Origin: Verrucomicrobiota bacterium
GTDB lineage: Bacteria; Verrucomicrobiota; Verrucomicrobiia; JADLBR01
Length of the DNA stretch: 64,000 nt
Assembly: GCA_029560585.1 (NCBI GenBank)
Contig: JAKQKQ010000064.1
Location: forward strand, 1 to 64,000
Reading direction: 5' to 3'
The translations under genes were made by a program, and so were the position numbers. A model generated the notes under the pieces. That model made no database searches. It was not told where the DNA came from and saw nothing but the letters and a program-made list of their open reading frames with translations. Positions within the stretch are counted from its first letter, which is position 1. Each line of letters starts with the position of its first letter. Shown piece by piece: positions 17,547 to 26,696 of this stretch.

Positions 17547-17715
17547 CACGCATCCGCCCGTCCTCCGACCGCTCACAAGTTCACGCCCGAAACGAACGGG
17601 GTGATGGCTGTGCTGCGATACGCCACGTCCTCCCACATTCTCCACGGATGGCCGACGTGCGTCGGGAGGCCAAATACGCATTGCCGTCGCCACCCGCTTG
17701 GATCAGTATGATCGC

Positions 17716-18582
17716 ATGAGCTCGCTATCCCGCCGCAAATTCCTCGCTGCCGCAGGCCTCGGTACCCTGCTCCCGCTGCGCTCCCCCGCTGCCGCACCCA
17801 CGGCCGAAAAACTCGGGTGGGACCTCTGCGCCAGCATCTACACGTTCCGAGCGATTGGCCTGTACGAGGCGCTCGATCAGATCGTCGGCCTCGGCATCAG
17901 CCATATCGAGCCCGCCTTCTTCCTGAAGCTCGATTCCGCGCGCCCGGAGCTGAAGACGTGCGAATCGCTGACGCCCGAATTGCGCGAAGAACTCAAGGGC
18001 CGCCTCGCCAAGAAGGGCATTTCCATGACCAATTTCTACGCGAAGGTCGAGGCCGACCCCGCCGCGAATCGCGCGATCTTCGAGTACGCGAAGGAGATGG
18101 GCGTGCAAACCATCGTCGCGGAACCGCCGGCCGAGGCCCTGGATGGCGTCGAGGACCTCTGCGAGAGCTTCGCCATCAATCTCGCTATCCACAACCACCC
18201 CAACGACCGGCCCACATCAAAATACTGGAACCCCGACGCGTTCCTCGCCGCGGCAAAAAACCGCGGCCCCCGCATCGGCGCCTGCCCGGACACCGGGCAC
18301 TGGGTCCGCTCCGGCCTCGATCCCGTGGAGTGCCTCAAGAAACTCGAGGGCCATATCATCGAGGTCCACGCCAAGGACGTCGAGGAGATCGGCAACCCCA
18401 AGAGCCGAGACGTGCCCCTCGGTACGGGCAAGGCCAACTACGGCGCCATCCTTCGCGAACTTCACCGGCAGAAATTCAAGGGAACGCTCACGCTCGAATA
18501 CGAGCACCAGTCCCCCGCCCTCCTCGATGATCTGCGGGCCTGCATCGATTTCATCGAGAAGACCGCCGCCTCGATCGGCTAA
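17716..18582 (+). CDS. TAT-exported sugar phosphate isomerase/epimerase-like TIM-barrel protein
   Basis: The ATG at 17716 begins MSSLSRRKFLAAAGLG, a twin-arginine signal, so the folded protein is exported. It has 288 residues in the xylose-isomerase-like TIM-barrel superfamily. Probable metal ligands are Glu in IVAEPP, His/Asp in ACPDTGHW, His/Asp in EVHAKDV and Glu in TLEYEH. Exported members of this family are frequent in Planctomycetes and Verrucomicrobiota and sit with sugar oxidoreductases, but their reactions are mostly unknown. A similar TAT-exported gene follows 25 bp downstream, so the two are probably cotranscribed. Confidence 0.85.
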   Translation: MSSLSRRKFLAAAGLGTLLPLRSPAAAPTAEKLGWDLCASIYTFRAIGLYEALDQIVGLGISHIEPAFFLKLDSARPELKTCESLTPELREELKGRLAKKGISMTNFYAKVEADPAANRAIFEYAKEMGVQTIVAEPPAEALDGVEDLCESFAINLAIHNHPNDRPTSKYWNPDAFLAAAKNRGPRIGACPDTGHWVRSGLDPVECLKKLEGHIIEVHAKDVEEIGNPKSRDVPLGTGKANYGAILRELHRQKFKGTLTLEYEHQSPALLDDLRACIDFIEKTAASIG

Positions 18583-18607
18583 GACCACCCATCCGAAAAT
18601 CACGACC

Positions 18608-19558
18608 ATGACTCACAACACCCCACTCAACCGCCGCGATTTCCTAACCCTCTCCGCGGGGACCGCCGCCGCGCTCGCTATCGGGACCGATGCGGGGATG
18701 GCAGCCGCGGGCGCCGGCGCAACCGCCCCATCGAAACACGCGATCTCCTTCTTCTCCAAGCAGCTGCACTGGCTCCCCTGCAAAGATGCCATGGCGGCCG
18801 CCGCAGAGATCGGCCTCGATGGACTCGATCTCACCGTCCGGCCCAAGGGCCACGTGCTCCCCGAGCGCGCGGAAGAGGATCTCCCCAAAGCGGTCGAGGC
18901 CGCCAAGGCCAACGGCGTCCGCGTCGAAATGATCGTCACGGCCATCGGCAGCCCCGACGAACCGAACGCCGAAAAGATCCTCCGCACCGCCGCCAAACTC
19001 GGCGTGAAGCACTACCGGACCAACTGGTTCAAGTACGACAAGTCCGCGCCAGTCGAGAAGTCGCTCGCCGAAATAGAGGCTCGTCTACGCGCACTCGCCC
19101 AACTCAACAAGGACCTCGGCATCCGCGGCGCCGTCCAAAACCACGCCGGGGATTACTTCGGCGCGGCAATCTGGGACCTGTGGCATGTGCTGCGCAAGAT
19201 CGATTCCGAATGGATCGGAAGCCAATACGACATCCGCCACGCCACCGTCGAGGGCTTCCTCTGTTGGCCGCTTGGCCTCGCCGCAATCACGCCCCACATC
19301 CATACGCTCAATTTCAAGGACTTCGCCTTCATACAGAAGGATGGCAAAACCACCGTCGACAACGTCCCGCTCGGCACCGGCCTGGTCGATTACAAGCGAT
19401 TCGTCAAACTGCTCACGGGCCCTGCCGCATCGGCCCCCGTCAGCCTCCACTGCGAATATCTGCCCGAGAAAGCCCCGTCTGGCGGCTCCATGTCCCGCGA
19501 GGAAATCTTTGCCGCAATCAGGAAGGACCTCGCCACCCTGAAGGCGATGCTGGGCTGA
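18608..19558 (+). CDS. TAT-exported sugar phosphate isomerase/epimerase-like protein (second copy type)
   Basis: The ATG at 18608 gives MTHNTPLNRRDFLTLSAG, again a twin-arginine signal, and 316 residues in all. A longer open frame reaching back into the previous gene is only an out-of-frame reading of it. The protein belongs to the same TIM-barrel superfamily as its neighbour, but it is not a close copy: motif regions are AVQNHAGDYFG, SQYDIRHATVEG, HTLNFKDF and HCEYLPE. These supply the usual Glu/His/Asp metal ligands only in part, so its chemistry may differ. It was probably exported together with the preceding protein. Confidence 0.85.
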   Translation: MTHNTPLNRRDFLTLSAGTAAALAIGTDAGMAAAGAGATAPSKHAISFFSKQLHWLPCKDAMAAAAEIGLDGLDLTVRPKGHVLPERAEEDLPKAVEAAKANGVRVEMIVTAIGSPDEPNAEKILRTAAKLGVKHYRTNWFKYDKSAPVEKSLAEIEARLRALAQLNKDLGIRGAVQNHAGDYFGAAIWDLWHVLRKIDSEWIGSQYDIRHATVEGFLCWPLGLAAITPHIHTLNFKDFAFIQKDGKTTVDNVPLGTGLVDYKRFVKLLTGPAASAPVSLHCEYLPEKAPSGGSMSREEIFAAIRKDLATLKAMLG

Positions 19559-19587
19559 CTCGAAAATAGGGCGTATCGGTCGGGTAG

Positions 19588-19607
19588 CGAAGGGCTTGCG
19601 CCCTTCG
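19588..19607. repeat. Hairpin CGAAGGGC-ttgc-GCCCTTCG
   Basis: A perfect 8-bp stem with a 4-nt loop, 30 bp after the isomerase-like gene. The same stem, with loop ACAA, occurs at 1794-1813. There is no T-run, so it resembles a REP palindrome more than an intrinsic terminator, though it may still stop transcription between convergent frames. Confidence 0.65.
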
Positions 19608-19627
19608 GCGGCGGATGTCAGATGGGG

Positions 19628-20054
19628 TCAGTCATGGTTTTTTGTCTTTTCTCGGATGCGGGCCGCCAGCACCTTGAGCCGCCGCTCCGAGGCGGCACGG
19701 TGCCCGACCTGAGCCACGACCCGGCAGCAGTAGGAGCGATCTCCCATGCGCAGTAGCTGCCGGATCCAGTCCAGTCCGACCACCGTCTCGCTGCGGATGA
19801 GCCATCCGATGAGCCCCTTGCGCCAGTCGCCCTTCCTGAGATCTGCCAGTTCCGCCTCCGATAGCCCCAACTCCTCCAGGCCCGCCTCCAGCATCTGCCT
19901 CGCCCGGTCCAGCCCGTGGTCCCGCACCTCCCCGCCACGACAGCCGTCGGCCCTCCGCGCCATCCTGCCCGCAATGCGTCCACCCGCCAGTTTCAGCAAC
20001 CGCTCCCGGAAACCCTCCGCCCTTTGCGAGAGACACCACGGGCATTTTGCATAG
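19628..20054 (-). pseudogene. C-terminal remnant of a REP-associated tyrosine transposase (RAYT)
   Basis: One of three overlapping frames in this stretch reads as protein: KCPWCLSQRAEGFRERLLK... LEELGLSEAELADLRKGDW, then IGWLIRSETVVGLDWIRQLLRMGD. This matches my knowledge of the C-terminal helical region of Y1/HUH transposases associated with REP palindromes (the usual pattern is FRxELL ... LRxxTT..WIA.RL.MG). The HUH catalytic domain with its HxH motif and Tyr is absent, because the frame runs into the start of the divergent AsmA-like gene without an ATG. It is therefore a 5'-truncated relic. The family call comes from pattern recall, not from a search. Confidence 0.65.
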
Positions 20055-20063
20055 GCTGCAAGG

Positions 20064-22451
20064 ATGAGGCGCCTAGCCCAACGGCTGATCTGGTGTTTAC
20101 TCGGATCGCTGTCGCTGGCTCTCGCGACGTCCTGCGGTGTCGCGCTCTGGCTGGATCGGCGCCTCGCTGATCCGCGTCTCCCATCTCAAATTGGCGACCA
20201 GTTATCCCGTCTGTTGGGCGCCCAGGTGCAGATTGACTCCATCGACTTCGCATGGCCCGGATGGATCCAATGCAACACCGCGAAGGTCCGCCTGCACGGC
20301 GAACCGGATCCCCGACCGCCGCTCGCCGAGATCGCGGCACTGCGCCTGCTGGTTTCGCCTGCCAGCCTCTTGACCCGCCACCCGCGCATCGCGGTCGTCC
20401 GACTGGACAGGCCGAAGATCGCCCTCCGTCTCATGCCCAACGGCCAGTTGGCCCTGCCCGACAGCATCGGCAGCGCACCGATCCATCGCGCGGTCCCTCC
20501 CCTCTCCCGTGACGGTCCCGCCCCCGGCCTAACATCGCCGCCCCCGTTCCTCGCCAACTTCGACCACTTCGAGATCACCGACGGCGAGTTGTCCCTCAGC
20601 GAGGCCGATGGATCCCGATCATTCGCCGCCGCCGGATTGCGCGTGCGTGGCGGTCTGTCACTCGGTCGTTCCGGCGCCTTTGGCCATGGCCACATCAATG
20701 CCCGGGAGATCGTCCTGAAAAATGGCGTGCGGATCGATCATCTCGACTCGACCTTTGCCTCGACCAACGCCTCGGTCTGCCTGCCCGACCTCCGCGCGAG
20801 CGTGAACGGCGCGTCCCTGGACGCATCACTGCACACATCCCAGCGCGATGGGATACAGCGCTTTGCGTTCCACGGCCGCATACAGGACCTCACGCCCAGG
20901 GATCTCGAAAGATTTTTCATCCTCCCTGGCTGTTTTTCGTTCAAGCACGCCAACGGCGAACTCGAGGGCAGTGCCGAATTGGAGCGGCCCGAAGACCTCC
21001 TCGCCACGGGCTCCCTTGCATGCCGGGGCGCGAAGCTGTCCGCCAACACCCTCCTACGAACGGCGGGAATGCCGACCTCCTTTCCAGACTGGAACACGAT
21101 CGACCTCGGACAGATCCGGGGAAACATCTCCATCAGCAACAGCTGGGTCCATCTCGAACGTCTGGAAACAGCGGACGCGGAGGATGGTGTCGCGGCCTCC
21201 GGCCGCCTCACCTTCGGCCCCGCGCGGCAAAGCAGTGCGCAAATCAGCGCCACGATCCCGCTCGGAAAAGGTTCTGTCAGATGCGAATACCATCACGCTG
21301 GCAACACGAACGTGATGCCCTATGCCGCACAGATCTCGGTCGATAGGGTCAGCCTCCCCCTTCTGCTAAGGTCTTTCGACATCAAGTTCGCCCATGGAGA
21401 CCGCACCCTGCACGGACATGACTACGCGGCGGGGATTGTTTCGGCCTCGCTGTTGACCTGCGGCGACTTCGTCACTGCGGGCGAGTCCACCACCGGCACA
21501 GTGATGATCGCCGACGGCACAGTCGCGGGCCTGAGGCTCCTGAACGACCTTGGCGTGACCTGGGACGCACCGGAATTGAGGTCGGTCCGTTTCGGCCGTC
21601 TGTCAGGCAGCCTCGCCTCCTCGAATGGTACCCTCCGCGTTGAGAGTCTCGGCCCACGAGATCGCTCGGCACCGGCCCGGTTCGAGACGTCCTTCATCGC
21701 TGGCCCGAACGACAGGCTCGATGCGAAATTCATTCTCGAACTTCCCATCTGGGAGGGCCGGACAAACACCAAACTCACCCTGAGACCCGGTGGCCAAATT
21801 GGCCGAATGTTGAATCTTTCGATCAACGCCGAAAGCATCAACACGGCCCTGGCGCTCAAGTCGTTCCGCGCCGACCCGAGGCTCCTCGACGGCCGGGCCA
21901 GCTTCCGCTTCAGCGGAGAAAGTCCGGCGGCCGCCATGCAAGCGCTGCGCGGCGAGGGATCGATCGCGGTGCGACCCGCCAAGATTCAAGGGGCCAAGTT
22001 CCTCGCCGTCCTCGGTTCTCTCCTCGCGATGCCAGGCTTGGACAATCTGAACCTCGACTTCCTCCAATCCGACTTCACGGTGTCCGAACAGGCGCTCCGC
22101 TTCACCGAAATCCAGTCGGGCCCCAAGAACCGCACCCACCTCAACGGGAGCGGAACGGTAAGATTCAACGGCGCGATGGACATGAGAGGGCGCCTCATGC
22201 TCAACTCGGGGCTGCCCGGCATGATCTCCAAGACGATCGGGGTGATCGCCCTGAAACCCTCCGAGGGCATCGTGGCGGTGCCCTTCACGATCACGGGCCC
22301 CATCGACAATCCCAGGGTGAGAATCGACAGTGTCCGCACGGCGGGCGCCGTCACCTCGTCAGCCATCGATCACATCCCGCTGGTCAACCGCATCCCCCTT
22401 CTTTTCAGAAAAAGGAAACCCGAAGAACAAAAGGACAAGGGCGGACGCTGA
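20064..22451 (+). CDS. AsmA-like outer-membrane/periplasmic assembly protein
   Basis: A 795-residue protein with one N-terminal membrane helix (about 8-30) and a large periplasmic part rich in beta-strands. The start VALWLDRRLADPRLPSQIGD...AQVQIDSIDF is typical of AsmA/TamB-group proteins, and the C-terminal region (about 600-795) with GMISKTIGVIALKPSEGIVAVPFTITGPIDNP-like order matches the AsmA C-terminal domain. Proteins of this group form hydrophobic grooves and are thought to move lipids between membranes or help outer-membrane protein assembly. The ATG used here is the first in frame. The gene stands alone, 390 bp before the cobalamin riboswitch. Confidence 0.8.
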   Translation: MRRLAQRLIWCLLGSLSLALATSCGVALWLDRRLADPRLPSQIGDQLSRLLGAQVQIDSIDFAWPGWIQCNTAKVRLHGEPDPRPPLAEIAALRLLVSPASLLTRHPRIAVVRLDRPKIALRLMPNGQLALPDSIGSAPIHRAVPPLSRDGPAPGLTSPPPFLANFDHFEITDGELSLSEADGSRSFAAAGLRVRGGLSLGRSGAFGHGHINAREIVLKNGVRIDHLDSTFASTNASVCLPDLRASVNGASLDASLHTSQRDGIQRFAFHGRIQDLTPRDLERFFILPGCFSFKHANGELEGSAELERPEDLLATGSLACRGAKLSANTLLRTAGMPTSFPDWNTIDLGQIRGNISISNSWVHLERLETADAEDGVAASGRLTFGPARQSSAQISATIPLGKGSVRCEYHHAGNTNVMPYAAQISVDRVSLPLLLRSFDIKFAHGDRTLHGHDYAAGIVSASLLTCGDFVTAGESTTGTVMIADGTVAGLRLLNDLGVTWDAPELRSVRFGRLSGSLASSNGTLRVESLGPRDRSAPARFETSFIAGPNDRLDAKFILELPIWEGRTNTKLTLRPGGQIGRMLNLSINAESINTALALKSFRADPRLLDGRASFRFSGESPAAAMQALRGEGSIAVRPAKIQGAKFLAVLGSLLAMPGLDNLNLDFLQSDFTVSEQALRFTEIQSGPKNRTHLNGSGTVRFNGAMDMRGRLMLNSGLPGMISKTIGVIALKPSEGIVAVPFTITGPIDNPRVRIDSVRTAGAVTSSAIDHIPLVNRIPLLFRKRKPEEQKDKGGR

Positions 22452-22529
22452 CGCAACATAAACTCCCCTTGACTCCACCGCCCACCCCCATCAACCTAAC
22501 CTCCGGTTCTTTTATAGATCCGACCCGGC

Positions 22530-22715
22530 CCCGGCAAGCGATGCGGGTGACCGGGCGAAAAGATGGTCGCGGCGCCAGGGAATCCCGTGAGAATCGGGAA
22601 CAGTAGCGCTACGGTAACGGTCTACAGACTCCCACGATGCCAGTCTCCGGTCCAAATCCGGGGGTGAAGGCGGGAGCGAGGTTTGAGGCCCGAAGTCCGA
22701 ATATCTGCGCCGCGC
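22530..22715 (+). ncRNA. Cobalamin (AdoCbl) riboswitch
   Basis: The conserved core is recognisable in order: the CAGGGAATCCCGTGAGAATC block at about 22576-22595, the CGCTACGGTAAC block at about 22607-22618, and near the 3' end a B12 box reading AAGTCCGAATATCTGC at 22693-22708. It precedes btuB, the typical target, by about 130 nt. After the B12 box come hairpins CCGC-cagt-GCGG (about 22731-22742) and CTTCAT-cgcctca-ATGAAG (about 22755-22773). I see no T-run, so control at translation initiation is more likely than termination. Ligand-bound RNA should shut off the whole operon downstream. Confidence 0.92.
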
Positions 22716-22842
22716 CCTCTCATTCGTCTACCGCCAGTGCGGTGGGCGCAAAAACTTCATCGCCTCAATGAAGAATGAGGACCTCTGGATCTGACCTTCA
22801 ACGGTCCGCCCTCCTGGGGTTCTCTCAGAAAGGGAAGAACTC

Positions 22843-24999
22843 ATGACCGTTGGTTCCATTCACTCGGCCCCGGACCGATTCCGGGCTATCCGAAATACGC
22901 TCCACATCACGCTCGCGGCCCTCCTCACGTCGGCCGCATGGGCCCAAGAGCCGACCGGAATATCCCCGGCAACCGAAACCCCTGCCGACGCCGGCGCCAC
23001 AGAAGAACGCCGCGAGACCATCGTGGTGACCGCCACGCGCGCCGAGACGACGGATCGCCGCATCCCCAGTAATGTCACCGTGATCGGGGGTGAAGAGATT
23101 GCCGAGGGGGGCTACACTTCGCTGCCACAGGCCCTGGAAAAGAAGGCCGGCCTCCATTTCCGCAGCTTCTCCGACAACCCCAGTCAGGCCGAGGTCGACA
23201 TCCGCGGCTTTGGGGAGAACAGCCACGGGCGCGTCCTGGTCATGGTCAACGGGCGCAAGCTCAACCGCCCCGACATGGCCACGGTCAACTGGCTCCAGAT
23301 CCCCCTGCGGAATGTCGAGAAAGTGGAGGTCATCCGGGGCGCCAATACCGCCCTCTATGGCGACCACGCCGTCGGGGGCGTAATCAATGTCATCACCAAG
23401 CGCGGCAGCGAAAGACCCGAGTGCGAAGTCTCGGGCCAGATCGGCAGCTACGGCTATTACGACGCCGGCGCTTCCGCCAGCGGGCGCCTCGGCAAACTCG
23501 GCGCCTCCGCCTCGGTGGATGTCCAATCCTCCGACGGCTACCGGGAGCGCTCCGCCTACGACGCCACCTCTGCCACGCTCGGCCTAGAATACGCCGCCAC
23601 CGATTGGCTCACGGCCTACTTCGATGGCTCGGTCACGAAAAACGATTACGAGTTGCCCGGTGCCCTCACCGCCGAACAGATGCGCGAGGATCGCCGCCAG
23701 GCCATCAACCTCGAGGACGATGTCGCCGAACAACAGCTATATGCCGATTGGGGCCTGCGGTCCTCCTTCCTCGATGGCACCCACAAGTTCGACGCCGACT
23801 TCGCCTTCGCCCACCGCGACATCGAGGCAAACACCGCAAGCTGGTTGACCTGGACCGACCAGATCGTCGATACCTGGAGCATCTCGCCCAAGTATACCCT
23901 CGAGACGAATTTCGGAAGTTTCCACGAGCAACTCGTCGCCGGCGTCGATTGGAGCCGCGACGAGTTGGCCATCGACCGGTATAACGACCTGGACCGCACC
24001 CTCTGGCAGGGACAGGCCGACATCACGAGGGATTCCCTCGCGCCCTTCGTCAGAAACACCCTCAGCTACGGTAAATGGGCCTCCCTGAGTCTCGGTGGTC
24101 GCTGGGGCGAAAGCGAGATCACCGTCGAGACCGAGGACATGGGCACGCCCGGATTCCCGCCGTTCTTCCCGGGCATCCCCCACGTGCGCACCGAAGACAG
24201 CAAGACCCACCGCGAGTGCGCCTATCACATCGGCGCCACCGTGAACCCCATTGAGCAAGTGAAGGTCTTCGCAAAATACGACACCATCTACCGATTCCCA
24301 TTCACCGACGAGCAGGCCGTCTACGTCGGCTACGGGCTCAACAGCTTCAATTTCGACCTCGAGCCGGAGACCGGCGAGAGCCTCGAGGCCGGCCTTGAGG
24401 TGGAACCCTTCAACGGCGCATCCATCCAGCTCACCTGGTTCGAGATGAAGATGGAGGGCGAGATCGCCTGGGACGGCTACCGCAACGTCAACCTCGATGA
24501 CACGCTCCACACCGGGGTCGAGATCGCCGCCGACTACCGCTACCGCGACATCGCCCGGCTCTCCGTCAACTACACTTGGCTCGACGCCGAATTCGAGCGC
24601 GATTACCTCGGCGATCCGCTGCTGGGCGTTCCCAAGCACGACGCCGGCGACCGCATCCCGCTCGTCCCGGAACACAAGCTCACGGTCGCGGCCGAGGTCA
24701 ACGTGACCCGGGCGCTGGTGCTCTTGGGTGCCTACAACTACACGAGCGACATGCTGCTCGGCGGCGATGACGATAATGTCTACGCGCCCCTCGACGAGTA
24801 CACGACGGTGGACTTTGGGGTCCGGTACACCCACAAACTCCCCGGCGACAAGGTGGAAATCCAGGCCACCATTGGGGTGGATAATGTCTTCGACGAAGAA
24901 TATGCCCCGATGGGTTTCGCGTCCTCGTTCTATCCCGACGGCGTCTTCTATCCGGCCGTGGGTCGCACCTACAAGGCGGGGCTTTCGGTGAAGTTTTGA
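22843..24999 (+). CDS. btuB: TonB-dependent outer-membrane corrinoid receptor
   Basis: A 718-residue outer-membrane receptor with a signal peptide ending AAWA-QE, a TonB box (ETIVVTATR, about 58-66), a plug domain (to about 190, with EVIRGANTALYGDHAVGGVINVI-type order at its end) and a 22-strand barrel finishing in Phe (GLSVKF). An AAGGGAAG ribosome-binding site precedes the ATG. Context decides the substrate: a cobalamin riboswitch upstream and a cobamide import/remodelling operon downstream. It should take up cobamides, driven by the TonB protein encoded at the end of the same operon. Confidence 0.93.
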   Translation: MTVGSIHSAPDRFRAIRNTLHITLAALLTSAAWAQEPTGISPATETPADAGATEERRETIVVTATRAETTDRRIPSNVTVIGGEEIAEGGYTSLPQALEKKAGLHFRSFSDNPSQAEVDIRGFGENSHGRVLVMVNGRKLNRPDMATVNWLQIPLRNVEKVEVIRGANTALYGDHAVGGVINVITKRGSERPECEVSGQIGSYGYYDAGASASGRLGKLGASASVDVQSSDGYRERSAYDATSATLGLEYAATDWLTAYFDGSVTKNDYELPGALTAEQMREDRRQAINLEDDVAEQQLYADWGLRSSFLDGTHKFDADFAFAHRDIEANTASWLTWTDQIVDTWSISPKYTLETNFGSFHEQLVAGVDWSRDELAIDRYNDLDRTLWQGQADITRDSLAPFVRNTLSYGKWASLSLGGRWGESEITVETEDMGTPGFPPFFPGIPHVRTEDSKTHRECAYHIGATVNPIEQVKVFAKYDTIYRFPFTDEQAVYVGYGLNSFNFDLEPETGESLEAGLEVEPFNGASIQLTWFEMKMEGEIAWDGYRNVNLDDTLHTGVEIAADYRYRDIARLSVNYTWLDAEFERDYLGDPLLGVPKHDAGDRIPLVPEHKLTVAAEVNVTRALVLLGAYNYTSDMLLGGDDDNVYAPLDEYTTVDFGVRYTHKLPGDKVEIQATIGVDNVFDEEYAPMGFASSFYPDGVFYPAVGRTYKAGLSVKF

Positions 25000-25907
25000 G
25001 AGGGAACCAACATCGCGGTTGCGGGTGTCGTCCGGCAGCCACCGTTTGGCTGGCGCTGACCATCGTCGCCGTCGGGGGCTGTTCGCGCGCTGGCACGCCA
25101 CGCGCGCCAGCGGCGTCCGCTCCCCCGAAACGCGTGGTGTCGCTCGCGCCCAACATCACCGAAATCATCTATGCCGTGGGCGCGGGCAACCTGCTCGTCG
25201 GCAATACTCGCTACTGCAAGTTCCCGCCCGAGGCCCGATCCGTTCCCAAAATCGGGGGATACTATGATCCCAGCTACGAGCGGATCGTCGCGGCCCGGCC
25301 CGACCTCGTCATCCTGCTCCCCGAGCACATCGAGGCGCGCCAGAGGCTCGACGAGCTGGGCATCGCGTGGGCCGAGGTCCGCTGCGAGGGCCTCGATGGC
25401 CTCCTGGATTCCGTGGCGAAGATCGGCGCTATCTGTGGTCGGCCGGATGAGGGCTCGCGGGTCGCCTCCGCCATGAGGCGCACCATCGGTGAGATCCGCT
25501 CCCGGCCCAGGCACGGCCCGCCGCCGCGCGCCATCCTGTGCGTTGGCCGGGGCATGGGCGCGGGTGCTGTTTCGGAGGTCTATATCGCCGGACCAGACAC
25601 GTTCCACGGCACGCTCCTCACCGCGGCCGGTGGCACCAATGCCTATTCGGGCCGTCTTCGCTTCCCGCTGCTTTCGCAAGAGGGTATCCTCAGCCTGAAT
25701 CCCGAGGTAATCTTTGAGTTCGTGCCCGATCTTGCGGAGCAGACCATGTCCGAGGACGACATCAAGGCCGACTGGCGCCGGTTCCCCAGGGTCCCCGCCG
25801 TCGCCTCCGGCCGCATCCATGTCTTCGGCGGCGAGCACGTCGCGATCCCGGGGCCGCGCTGCATCGCGCTGCTCGATGCCATGCAGCGCGCCCTCTATCC
25901 GGAGTGA
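24996..25907 (+). CDS. btuF: Corrinoid ABC transporter substrate-binding lipoprotein
   Basis: The only usable start is TTG at 24996, which overlaps the btuB stop by 4 bp; no ATG or GTG lies before the signal region, so translational coupling is likely. A lipobox (AVGGC, Cys29) marks it as a lipoprotein of the inner or outer membrane. The mature protein has the class III periplasmic-binding fold, with KRVVSLAPNITEIIYAVGAG at the start of the first lobe and IGGYYDPSYERIVAARPDLV further on. Its position between btuB and the ATPase/permease genes indicates that it delivers cobamides to BtuCD. Confidence 0.92.
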   Translation: MRGNQHRGCGCRPAATVWLALTIVAVGGCSRAGTPRAPAASAPPKRVVSLAPNITEIIYAVGAGNLLVGNTRYCKFPPEARSVPKIGGYYDPSYERIVAARPDLVILLPEHIEARQRLDELGIAWAEVRCEGLDGLLDSVAKIGAICGRPDEGSRVASAMRRTIGEIRSRPRHGPPPRAILCVGRGMGAGAVSEVYIAGPDTFHGTLLTAAGGTNAYSGRLRFPLLSQEGILSLNPEVIFEFVPDLAEQTMSEDDIKADWRRFPRVPAVASGRIHVFGGEHVAIPGPRCIALLDAMQRALYPE

Positions 25908-25913
25908 TGCGAG

Positions 25914-26696
25914 ATGACCATCATCGAGACCAGGCAGCTCGGGTACCACATAGGCGATCGCCGGATCCTGGATGGCATCTCCTTCGCTGTCCGGCAGGGC
26001 GAATACCTTGCCGTGGTGGGCCCGAACGGGGCCGGCAAAACAACGCTCGTCCGGTGCCTCGGCCGCATCCTGCGCGACTGGACAGGCGAAGTCCTCCTGT
26101 CGGGTCGGTCCCTCCGCCGATACCGCCAGCGACAACTCGGCGCGCTCCTCAGCTACGTGCCGCAGGCGACCTACCGACCGCTCCCATTCACCGTCGAAGA
26201 ATTCGTGATGATGGGCCGGTATCCGCATCTCGCCGCATTCGGCCTCCCGCGCGCCAGCGACCGGGGCGCCGTCCAACTCGCCCTCGAGGCGACGGAGACC
26301 GGCCACCTGCGGCACAGGACCCTCGCGACGCTGAGCGGCGGCGAGCGCCAGATGGTGTTCCTGGCCGCCGCGCTCGCCCAGGCACCGCGCCTCCTGCTCC
26401 TTGACGAACCGTCAACCTTCCTCGACTACCGCCACCAGGCCCAGGTCAACCGCATCCTGCGTCAGGTCAATTCGTCCTCCGGCACCGCCATCATCACCGT
26501 CCACCACGACGTCAACCACGCCATCGACTGCGCGCACCGCGTCCTGGCACTCAAGGAAGGAAAGCTCTTCTTCTTGGGCGACACGGCCGACTTCCTAGAA
26601 CCCGGGCGGGCCGAGGCCCTCTACGACATCGGATTCTGCCGCTCGGCGAATACCCCGGGTGGGCGCGTGAGGCTGCTCCCGGAGGATCCGGCATGA
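25914..26696 (+). CDS. btuD: Corrinoid ABC transporter ATPase
   Basis: A 260-residue ABC ATPase of the FecE/BtuD type. Walker A is GPNGAGKTTL near residue 39, the signature LSGGERQMV near 141, Walker B LLLLDEPSTFLD near 160 and the H-loop in ITVHHD near 197. The gene begins 6 bp after btuF and its stop overlaps the start of btuC by 4 bp. It should form the cytoplasmic motor of the importer. Confidence 0.94.
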   Translation: MTIIETRQLGYHIGDRRILDGISFAVRQGEYLAVVGPNGAGKTTLVRCLGRILRDWTGEVLLSGRSLRRYRQRQLGALLSYVPQATYRPLPFTVEEFVMMGRYPHLAAFGLPRASDRGAVQLALEATETGHLRHRTLATLSGGERQMVFLAAALAQAPRLLLLDEPSTFLDYRHQAQVNRILRQVNSSSGTAIITVHHDVNHAIDCAHRVLALKEGKLFFLGDTADFLEPGRAEALYDIGFCRSANTPGGRVRLLPEDPA

